A DNA stretch of 64,000 bases from Plectrocnemia conspersa (Eukaryota; Arthropoda; Insecta; Trichoptera; Polycentropodidae), in the NCBI GenBank assembly GCA_009617715.1, contig VTFK01000002.1, forward strand, positions 1,364,001 through 1,428,000, given 5' to 3'. This document shows, in pieces, positions 39,401-51,400 of this stretch (positions within the stretch are counted from its first letter, which is position 1; each line of letters opens with the position of its first letter). The notes under the pieces were generated by a model. It worked only from the letters and a program-made list of their open reading frames with translations. It was not told the origin of the DNA and searched no databases. Position numbers and translations under genes: made by a program.

Positions 39401-42400
39401 ATCTATCACTGCCAAAACTTTTCGTTGATCAATAACGTTTATTTATATAATACCTACACATTTTACTGTCGTTGTTTCTCTACTATTTACGAAAAAGAAT
39501 CCTAAAAGACTTTTATATAAAGTAAACTACTCAATCTTAATTGATAACTTTATCGACAATGATTTTTGATTATTTAACTAGATTTTTTTATAATAAATTG
39601 TGGAATTGTCGATAATTTGTTATTTATTATTTGCGATAGTAACTAATGTATCATATTATTTTTAATATGCTCTAGAGTTGGTTATTGGTCAACTATTGTT
39701 TATTATGTTTATAAATGCCATAAAGGCAGCAATTGCTTACCCAAATTTTTTATTGTACATTGATTTCGGTAAATTGTCTACCGTTTAGCTTTTCTAAATG
39801 TGATCTTTTAACATTTACTAGTAAGTTTTCATGAAAAGGCAATTTAAAGAATAAAATTCTACATGAGATATTTACATTTTATTTAACAATAATTAAATTA
39901 ATAATTCTCACTTTATCAACATTTTTAATATTTAATAAGCTGACAATTAAATGCGAATATTTTGTATTTTATATATTTTAATTTAATTTTATTAAATCTT
40001 CCGTTGTAACCTGACAGACGTAAGCCCAATGCGTTACAACGGGGTAAATCTGTACCAACTGAGTAAGGCAATCAGATATTATGAATACCTATAAGTAAGT
40101 ATTAACCATCAGACTGTAATTCTAGGAATCTGTGACATCAATATTATTAATTATACATTATTATGTGTAATTTATTTTTTAAGCAATAGATGCCACTGCA
40201 GCTTTTTTTTAAACAATAGCGCATTTTTTTAAAAATAAAAATTTGCGTGCAGCTGCCGGAGCTCGAGCCCGCAACCTCAGAGTTATTAATCTGAGACATT
40301 ACGGACTACGCTATTCCATCCTTAATGACTCTCTGCTGCTTTAAAGAATATGGATCGGTAATTTTAAATATAAGTGAAATTAAATTTTTTTAATCAGAAT
40401 ATTCGCATAGAATTGTTTATTTAATTCTATAAGATACTGAATATATATGCATTGTTCGTTAGATTTGTTAGTAATAAATTGAAATATTTTAGTTTTAAAA
40501 TAAGTTTAAATCTGATAGATATACACCATTATGAAAGTTCTGAAATGCTCTAAGCAAATTCTTTGAAAGTTTAAGGCACGGAATACATTACTAATGCAAT
40601 AAAACATACTAGTTGCGTCTCTATGTATGTTTTGACATTAACATGGTGGAACGTAATGCCCTAACTTTTGATAAATTCTGGAATTTTTGTCATTTTATTT
40701 TTTCAGCATGATTTATTGTGCGCAGTATTAAGTGGAATCAATATTATGGTTTAGTGACAACCGCTCGAATTTCAAGAGTTGTGAAAATTCTCTAAGGTCA
40801 CTCCGATTCATATAAAAGGGTGACAAGTTGTATCAGTAAGATTGCTTTCAGCACCAAAATATTTTAATTTAAATGCCATAAATATTTTTTAATCATTGCA
40901 GATGTATGCTTCTTGAACAACAACATGGTTTCTATTAATATCGATTCACTGTCACTAACGTAATGACTTTTTTCGAAGTCATTGGACTTTAGTGTATAAG
41001 TGAATGTTTTATACACAATTTTTTAAAAGCGTTTGATAAAGTCAATCTTGATTTACTTAAGGGAAAATTATCTAATTTATGGTTTTCTGAAGTTTTAGGA
41101 TGTTATCCTCTACTTACTCGATCAATAGATACCAGTTTGTCAAGTATGAAAACATTATTTTAGCACGGTATATTACCTCTACTGGAGTACCGCAAAGATT
41201 CAACACAGGTCCATTGTTGATTATATTGTTCATTAATGTTACAAAGCCGACAATTAATCATTCAAATTTAAAAGTATATTAGGTGAAAAAAAATCTCAAT
41301 AGAGTGCAGTCGATTTTAAATTTCGGTGTTATGAAATGTTACACAATCTCATTCTTTAAATTTATTATGTTAGCGAAATACTCCTACTATTTCGGCGATA
41401 TATTCTCGATAGGCTATGGATCTTGGTGTGACGTTTGAGAAGTACTGGAAATTCAACCTGTATAGTAAATCGATAATAATGCTAGTGACATTGACATGCA
41501 ATATGTTATTTTTTAAATTAATTAAAAAATGTTTGCGAAAAAAACGAGATGAATATATGATGTAATTTTTAAATACGTACTAATGTAATCGTACTTTAGT
41601 ACTATATATAAATATTAGCCTTCATTAAGTCTCGTAATTTAAATTATTAGTGTAAAATTAACCCTGATTATTAATTTTAAATTATTACCTAATAAACAAG
41701 GATTCATGCTAACCACTAACCCGAAATTCTTGTTTTCGTATCGTTACTAATTTAAATCATTTAATACCAGTAATGGTTTGAATCAAAGTTCGTCCGGTCG
41801 TGGGCGGATTATTTAGGTTTAATTCGAGACATTTTTAGTGAGCCCATCAAAATGGTTTTCAGAGAGCCTTACCAAACCGCCGACTGTACTACGAAATTAA
41901 CTTCTCGAGTAAGACGTTTAAAGGGGGTTGCCGTATATAGTTTCAGACGCCAAAATTAAACCTTAAATGGTACATCGATTTCACAAACAGACGTTACATT
42001 ATTTTATACACGTGGTTGGTTTCTCGAGAGAGAATTCTCTCTGGGTCCGAAACCGTTTAATTTGATTTATAAGGAAAACTCTCGAGAAATATGGCGTCGT
42101 TTTCGAGGAATTTATACGGCCACTTTGTTTTCGCGAGAATAGTTGTGAGTTTCTTTAATTGCGTGTTTTTCCCTACCTTGGCTCATTGCTTTCATTTTAT
42201 CATAAGAAAATATAACGGTCACGTAATGTAAGGCGTGATATTACATAATAATCAACTCTTGAAGAATAAAAATGCTTTTTAAGTTTATTAAAATTCCAAT
42301 GTCTTATTAATGGTTGTATAACTCAACGAGTGCACAAACGACGTGCTTAATTGGAAAATATTTACAATAACTATTATTGATTTAATAAGAACTTATTTAT

Positions 42401-45400
42401 TTATTAATTTTTATAAATATACAATTTTATATTAACATTGACTCAACTTCACTTATGCGTAAATTTTCTCAAATGATTTTTTTTTTATAATTAAAAATAC
42501 ATATATACATTTAAAATTCATTGTTTTTTGGACGACTATATATGTTTCTTTACAAATGCATGAACATAGGTATTATGCGCTTTCTAGGAAAATATACTAT
42601 TTTTAAAAGTCCTCTGGCAGCTATCGAGCGTGACACGACACCCATAAAAAAGGGTTCACAAAAACACCCCTGGGAACACGTGGAGACTTTATTTTCAGTT
42701 TCAGTCGTCCCAACAGTTGTGTTTTAACACTTTGGACAACACTTTGAACAACTCGTTCGAAACGCGTTGAACGTGGGTTTGGATTTGTGAGGGGCTTGTC
42801 TACGCGACGGAATATTATTATCCAAGATATCTGCTATTAGGTCAGACGAAATAGTTTCAAAGAATGTTGTTTTAAGGCTACCCTGGCTATCGAAATGGAA
42901 ATACTTGTTCAAAATTCACCCTTCAAGTCGGAAACAGGCTGAAACGAGTAATCAGAGTGAAATAATACCCTTCGTTTCATTGTTGTAAAATTTTCCAATT
43001 AAACGTGTATACATTAATATTAATCAACTAGAATTGATGTGAAAATTTATCAAACTAATAAATACAGTTAAATTAATATGTGTATTTCATTGTAAATAAT
43101 ATATGCGAAGAGAGTTAAATATTTATTTATTTTTAAATTGTGCGTAAATATAAGCTCTACTGTGCAATAATTTTACTTTTAAAAGTAAAATGTATGTAAA
43201 ATTAAAATAGATAAGTGTGAGAAAGTAGGTAAAATTTAATGCGTTTTACCAAATTTTTACTAACCTATTTTAAGAAATTATTTATTATAAATAGTGACAG
43301 GTATAAGAAATAAAAAAATAATCGAGTAATATAGGCCAAAAAAATAATGTAATGACAGGTGAATTCTGTACAATGTTGTTAATATGTACAACCAATTGCC
43401 GAAAGCAATCATTTTATTTATTTACCTGAATATTTTCTTTACAAGGATACATACAAATTTGCTTTTAATATAATGTATATTAAATGCTCTTTAAACATTA
43501 CTTATCATAAGCTGATTATAAAATAAAATAAAATAAATATTAAACATGAAATATGTTCATACTTAATAATTAATTGTATAAAATACAATTTTCTTAATTT
43601 TGCTTTTCTAAAAACATATATATGAAAAAGCCCAAGTAATAACTAAATAATTTACTTGGATAGAAAATCATTTTATTTGAGATCAAACAGTTCTTAAATC
43701 GTAAACTAGATTTTTTCCACAACAATTTAAGTTCTAGAAAGTGTTTAATTTAAATAGAAAAAAATAGTAAAACAACTCAAACAACTATTATTTTACTTGT
43801 ATAAAAATCAGATTATTAAATAAATATTCAAAAGCTTAGACAGTTATGTATATTTTTTTGGATGAAATCATGTGATATTAAATTCCAATGCACGTACATT
43901 TATTGAAAATTTTGGTCGTAAAATAATGCCGAACTGGTGTTTATATAATATATGTACATATAAATATATGTACACATATTATTTATGAACATACATACGT
44001 CACATATACAAAAATATTGCTAACGGTTTAGCACAATATTACCGGTTTTTGAGTAATCTCCTCATCCTTTCACTTTATTTTTTTGTACTCGCTCTTCAGT
44101 AGAAACCATCAAGGAAACTGAGCGCTCATATCTTAAATGCGAATTTGCGAAGTTGAAGGTGGGGCGTAATTCTGATTCTTTCGTTCTTTATTTTTGTTCC
44201 CGATTTCATTTTGAAGGGTTGCGAAGTCAGTTTCATTGCTTCTCTAAAACGTATTTTTTAACTGATTCTCAAAACTCCCTGATCTTTGGAAATGTACAAA
44301 AGTCACGCCTATTCATAAAAAAGGCTAACAAATTGTGCATAAATATATCAATACAATATTAATTTAATCTGAATTAAATAAATTGAAATTAATGAATTAT
44401 TTACCTTCAAGATCATTACAATGTTCTGGGAATATATTATGTTTTTGTTGATTCAATTTGGCACATATAAAAATAAATCACTTGTTTTCCTACACATGAG
44501 CATGCAACGTATAATTAACCATGAGAAAAACATTAATTTTCCAATTGTATGCAACAACTTATTATAATTAATATGCATTAATTGAATATCAAAAAATGTA
44601 CTTTCATGAAATATACCTTCTAAATCAGAGCTCAGCTTCGCCTGACTAGCTTAATGTTTCTGTGTTTTATTCAATTTATTACACCGTATTTATACATATT
44701 TTACACGGGTTTGACCTACGTGACGGCGAAAGTGTGTAATGTCATTATACCAGGAATTTGAGATACATTTAAATAATAATTTTAACGGCGGCGAGCATAT
44801 AAAACTTAATTTATGGGTTGTACATGACAGGATGCGAGCATTTAATACTGAATTAAGATATATTTGAAGAAAGAAAAATACGACGGCGACGATATGACGT
44901 CATATCGCGAGCGCGTTTGAGCCCGAACACTATAAAAATAACAACAAAACCTGTCGGATTTCAATCAAACTACTTTCTAAACACTCCCAGCACTAATAAG
45001 AACAAACTGGGAAGTTTTCAGTGAAATTGCTTCAGTAGTTTTTGAATCTATAGAGTACATACATACAAACATTGTCTTTTATTATATAGAATTATAGATA
45101 GAATATGGTTTTATAAAGTATTGTGTTCAACATATGCATTTAAGTTTTCTTGGTTTTTTTTTTGTAAAATCTGGAAGATCTGAATTATATAAATAGTTTG
45201 GATCGATCATCCAATCATATTTTGGATTTTCTGTAATATTTTAGCAAACAATATATGAAGAGAAGAAAATTATGACCTGAGCCCAGACCATACACTCATT
45301 ATCCTAACCACCATTATGAAATGATACAACCCAGTCTTAGACTTTAAAAAAATGTTGATGACATTCAGGCAACTATCAAAATAATAAATTGACCTCGTCC

Positions 45401-48400
45401 GTGAAAAAAAGAAGAGCAAGAAAGTTTCAACGTACACATGCCCCACTTGATAAAACTAATTTAAATAAATTGATTAAAAATTAAAAGAATAAATAAAAAT
45501 AAATATATAAAATACTTTCTTATTTAATATTGAAAGCAACATAATCTGTCAAAAAAATATAAAAAATCATTCAGAAAGTTCCTTTTTCATAAAAACAAAG
45601 ACTATCCTGAGGGCATTTCGTCTCCGTAACGTGGATGATTTAACCAGCTGAAAAGAATCAAACTACACGAAAGCTAAATAAAACTTTATATAATTAATTC
45701 AAGTTTAAAAAATATGGTTTGTAATTTTCTAATAAACGAACTTTAAGGGTTATTATAAAATAATATTTTTAATAAAGTCGCACTAGGGCGCTATGATATA
45801 CTCTTTATAAATAGTGTCATAAAACAATTAAAATGCAAAACTTGTGAAAGAAAAAATATATGAACCGCCATCAAATAATTACCATAAATCAATGGCAAAT
45901 AATTTCAAGGTTTTATTACAGTTTATAAATAGTATATAAAATTAAATTTTCTACAATAAAGTTTATGTTAAAAATAAATCGTATTTTAATGAATATGTAT
46001 GATGCTAAATAATAGATTTTGCTAATTAATTTACATCGACGAAAAGCGATATTTAACTTGTACTATTACAAAGGGTTCCATAAAGTGTATTAAATAAAAT
46101 TTGCATATTTCACGCCACTCGAATGAAATTGGAAAACTTAACACTCAGAAAAGGAAAAGCTGCTATAGATTAAAATCTTTCTGTAGCCCTTTCGGCCAAT
46201 CAACGATCGCCATTTACCTTTAGAAGTGACTTATTGGAATTAAAATTAGTTTTTTTTTTGGATCGTTTCTTCAGGTTTTCTTTCGTTTAGTTGTAATTCA
46301 ATGGCGATATTAAATGTTTATTAACCTCAACGTTCCACACAATGATCATTATTTTGCAGGAGAAAAAAATGTTTTTACTTGAAATTTTCTATTGTAAACT
46401 TTAGTGCGATATATATAAATATACCTATTTATATGATATATTAAAGTAAAAAATATTTAAAGAGCCTGCTCAATTTTAATGGTAAAAAACAGGGCTAAAA
46501 GTTAATAGAAACTCTTTATGAATTTATTACTTTTCAATATATTACAGTGTGGCTTATGCAAAATTGACAAAGGATTTTCTAAAATATTATATTGCCTCGC
46601 TGAAATTACCCGTCTTTGCTTCATAAGTATACTGTCTGGCAACACTTATAAAGATGAAAAACGTGAGGAACATATTTCACACTCAATCGACCGACGCGAC
46701 GCGTGAAAAATGCAACCGCAAGAAGGGCGACATTTCCTTTTTATTGTTAATGGTGCTTGAGGAAGGAAATAAAATAGATAACGTAAGATCTATACACGTA
46801 GGTAATTTACTGTCTTATATATTATATTAAACGGCAGGCCAAACGACCGGCACGATATTTATTGAGTTTTATAAAAAGAATGTAAATACAGAATGGTCAT
46901 AAAAAAAATTTAAATAAAAAATGTATGTTAATAAAATATATTAAAATTCATCTTCCTTGGATTACGCGCCTATGGTCTGGTTTTAGTGATTATCTATAAA
47001 GTAACAGCAGCATTTTTATATCGGGAATTGTTGCTGTTTATTATTCTTATAATGAATCTACGGTATAATTTAGTAAGAAAACTGATTATTATAAACTGTT
47101 TTGCTATAAATAAATACTCACAAACACACATACGATATTAATAATATTACAAAAAAAACTTGTTAAAGTACAAGAAATTAAAATATCTTAAAAATTTCAA
47201 AGTACACTTACTTTGTGCTCACATTCATAATTTTTATAAATATTTTGTATTTACTTATACTTTTTCAATATACATACATATAAAAATATATTCGTAAATG
47301 AAATTTGGACTAAAAAGTACCTTTAATTTTAATTACATATTTTAAAATATATTTTTCAAGCAAATGTTACAAACGAGTCTTCTTGACAGTAGCTTGTTTC
47401 AAGCAACCGCTTTTAGGATTACATACACATAATCCAATCCTCGAATGTAAGTTATGTGTGCTATACACTTATATCATTAGCAAAGTTTAATACTCTAAAC
47501 TTTAATTCTCACAATTTTTAAAGAGACGTTTTCAGAATACAAAAAAAAAATTTAAAAGCAACACAAAACAAAATAAACCTTAAAATTTTTCATTTTGTAA
47601 GTTATTGTCTAAAAAAAATGTATTTTCAAAATACATTGAAGCTTGATAATATTATTATTTGATGAATTTTATTATCAAAGATGGCCCTGAATATTTTCAG
47701 CTGTAAGTAATTACTTTACGTATCAATAACATATAAAAAGTAAATAGTTTTATAAAAAAAACTTTCTTACTTAAATAAATAAATATTATTTTCGCCGAAT
47801 TATCAATAACAAACAACAATCAAAAATGATAACTTTTACATTTCAAGATAGCACTAATTGATATTGTTCTGATTTAAATACCAAAAAAGTACAACACCTA
47901 ACTTTTCTTAATTATTTTATTTATTGCTTCGTTCATAGTAAAATTAAAAAAAGCATGCAATCTGTAATTAAAAATTTGTGTCCCTCTTACAAATACAATC
48001 GTGAAAATTATGTTGGTGACCCCTAATATAAATATTTTTGTGCTTTAAATAAATTACTTGAACATTTTCTAATGATCCATTTAAAAAGACACAGTAAAGA
48101 TAGTTTTCATGAAGGGAATTTATTCTTATACAAATATAAAGTTTTTTGATGAGACACTATGTAATATAAGAAAAAATTTGTTAAGTTGGTTTTAAAATGT
48201 CAAATATTTTTATTTAAATTGTATAAACTAAACATATATACAATAGCTACAAAAAAAATTTTGTAGATAAAAACTAAAAAATCAAAATCAATAAACTTGT
48301 AACAAAAATAATTAATAACTTACCAAACTATTAAAAAAATTTTTTTTAATAATTACTGCATAATATAAATAAGCATAAATATATGCAGATAATAATAAAC

Positions 48401-51400
48401 ATAATCGCGCAAAACCTAATACATTTTTTTCTAATAAAAATTGAAATAGTTTTGTTAGATATATATAAAGAGGTCGATTTTTAAATAAGCCTATACCTTT
48501 AAGAATGTGTTAATTTGTAGGGGCAAGGTCAGTGGAATATGGAGGATGAAGCAAAATTTCAAAAGAATGACTTCTTTTATTATCATCTTCATTAGCATCA
48601 AGTATGCTTACTAATAATGGATGGTTTATGCTTAATTTTTCTATGCATGGTTTTAATTTCTCCACAACATGATTCTGTTGTAATAGTTTTAGATGGATCA
48701 TTTTTTTAAATTGGATTAATTTTTTTAAAATACCACCATACGATATTTTTTTCGGATGCAAACACTGTTTTACGGTATATTTTTTAGCTTCTTTGCTAAC
48801 TAACCACTATCCTGATATTTTCTGGTTATCGTATAGAATACATTTCCTATCGTAGAAGTAGTGATTCTCTTTAAAAATGGTTCTTTGTTGTTTCTGAGAA
48901 CCAATGAAGAACTGACTTTGAAACGTTGCAGTAATTTTTTCACCTTTCTTATGACATACAGATGTCGTAAAATAGTTTCATAAGAAACCTAAGTCTGCTG
49001 CGAGTGATAAAACAGTGGTATATGGATTAGCTTCATTAATGCTTATAAATCTTTCATCATCAACAGTAGATAAAATTCTAATATGAACCTCATTTTTAAA
49101 TTTATTATTCTAACGCTTTACGGTTCTCTGACTAGCAATACCGTCACCAAATCCAAAATTCTGATTTTTCGTGGCGATTTTTCAAAGCCCAAAAATAAAA
49201 AAAAACAAGTCTGCATGCAAATAAAAATAAAAAAACAAGACACTCCACATGAAATAAATAGAAAAATATGGTCCGTTTTCAACTAAATGAAAATCTGCCA
49301 TTTGATATGAAACAAGCAAACAAAAAGTTAAGCAAATGACTTAGGTTTTAAGGCAATACTCATTTATTTAATTTTTTCACTTGATATAGCTTGGAGATAA
49401 AATTGTTCAACTAAAATTAAGTATTTATTTTTACGAGTAATGTCTTCGTTAAAATTACAATATAAAAATCTCTGTATTTTAAGATAATTTAAGACAAAAC
49501 CGCGCTGAACCAAACCTATCGATTAAAGCTTAATTAACTCGAAAGTTCAATGGGACCAAATTAATACAGCAGCAGCACTGGGAGATGGAACACATAATTT
49601 GTCATAGTCAATAGAAGAGCCGTGTTTAGCGAGTACCCTTTTAAAGCCGTTCCGTACACATTCATGCACCATTAGATTTGGGAAAGGACGAAGCTACCGG
49701 TTGACGTATGAATGAAACAATTTTATCTGATACTAGTTTATGTTTCTGTTTCAGGTTCCTGGCAGCTGGGCTGGGTCTTATGCGACATTTGGATCTCCAT
49801 GGACGTGCTTCTGTGTACTGCTTCTATTCTGTCCCTGTGTGCCATTAGCGTAGATCGATACTTGGCCGTGACACAGCCTCTTAAGTACTCGAGGAGGAGG
49901 AGATCGAAAAGATTGGCTCTGATAATGATCTTGGCAGTTTGGGTTGTGGCTCTTGCTATAACTTGCCCTCCCATGCTAGGATGGTGGGTTTTAAATATAT
50001 TTATATATACACATACATATATTTCATAAATTAAACTTAATTTCAGGTACGAAATAGAGAGGGAAGAATGTAGATACAATCAAAATCCTGGCTATGTCGT
50101 TTTCTCCGCAATGGGCTCATTCTTCATACCAATGGTTGTGATGCTGTACGTCTACGTGAGAATATCTTGTGTTGTTGCAAGAAGACATCAGCAATTATCG
50201 TCAGCGGCCATTAGAGGTCCAAAGGTATTGAGTAAGACTTATATTAAAAATATAATAAATTCTTTATCATCCTATTGGATGCATAAATTCATGTTGTTCC
50301 AATTGTATTTGAAGTAATCTCCGTGCGATATCAATTAATATGGAACATCAAAACCATTTCCCTTTAAGATATAAATGAAATAATTTGCATAAACTATTGT
50401 ACTATATGGGCACTCAAGAGGTGAAGAGAATTAATTCGCAAATTGGGTCAATGATAAAGTGAGGCTATATTTGTGAACCAAATGCGAAGCACTCGTATTT
50501 AAATGTACAAACTAAAATATGTAAAAATGTTTTAAATATTTAATCATTGAATACTGCCTTCGCGTAATTTTTCATTTGACGTATAAAAGCTTTTTTAAAA
50601 GAAATTGTCAACATTTATTTTATTTAAGATACTAGAATAAATATTTAAAATAATATTAATCACTTAATTTATCTTATTAGAAATTGTTTAACAACATTTG
50701 CCATATTTTAAATCACTTGAGCGTTCGCTTTAGTATAAAAATAATATAGCAAATAAACATTCTTTTTATAGAAGAAAATGTAAAAATTGCTACATTTGTG
50801 GAGAATATTTATAAACATAAGGCAAAACTATTTTTTAAATAAATATTTAGGTCTTAAACTCAGTATTCCAAATTTGTGTTGGATCAAATCATTCAATCCT
50901 TTTGCTATATTTTCAGAATCCATGAAATATTTCAATTAATAAATTATTGTATGGAGACAGATTTCGATGGTGAATATTTTAAAGAAACTATTAATGGTAG
51001 CAATGGGTTAAAATAAATGATTAAAAAATATTGTGTATACATTGAGACATTAAAAAATAATATCAAAACAAAGGACACTGATAACTCTATTTTTAATATT
51101 TGAGCTGTGATTTCATAAAACTTCTATCAAAGTTAAATAGCTTGTAAAAGAGTATTTTTTATTTCATGAAATTTTATATTAAATATTAGAACCAAATTAC
51201 TTCAAAATTATATTTGCAATTGTTTTACTTGTTAATGTATTTTATTATTAAAGCTCAACTTAATATTGTTACATATTTGTAACTACAAATCACCATTAAA
51301 ACTTTTAAATGGGAATATTTTTTTTTTCTATCCTGACCTATCTATGCTTTAGGGGCAGTAATTTAGATATTGGACAAAGTATTTAAATTATAATTGATAT

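Larger units (their letters stand above)
27438..49754 (+). other. Receptor intron 1 (about 22.3 kb)
   Basis: This GT...AG intron separates TM2 from TM3. It is filled with transposon fossils, duplications, palindromes and a few GC-richer islands listed separately. I see no nested gene that I can defend. The ORFs on the minus strand at 28578-28766 and in 34.0-34.4 kb are short and unassigned. Confidence 0.8.

Noticed and set aside
40243..40322. Functional tRNA gene
   Set aside because: Acceptor and T stems do not close and the anticodon loop has 8 nt.
42521..42912. Two short opposite ORFs in a GC-richer patch
   Set aside because: No domain, no splice signals. More likely an ORF-permissive GC island.
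46518..46706. 62-codon + strand ORF
   Set aside because: No domain or splice context. Composition does not stand out.
49738..50079. 113-codon minus-strand ORF over exons B and C
   Set aside because: Antisense shadow of TM3-TM4 coding sequence, crossing the short intron.
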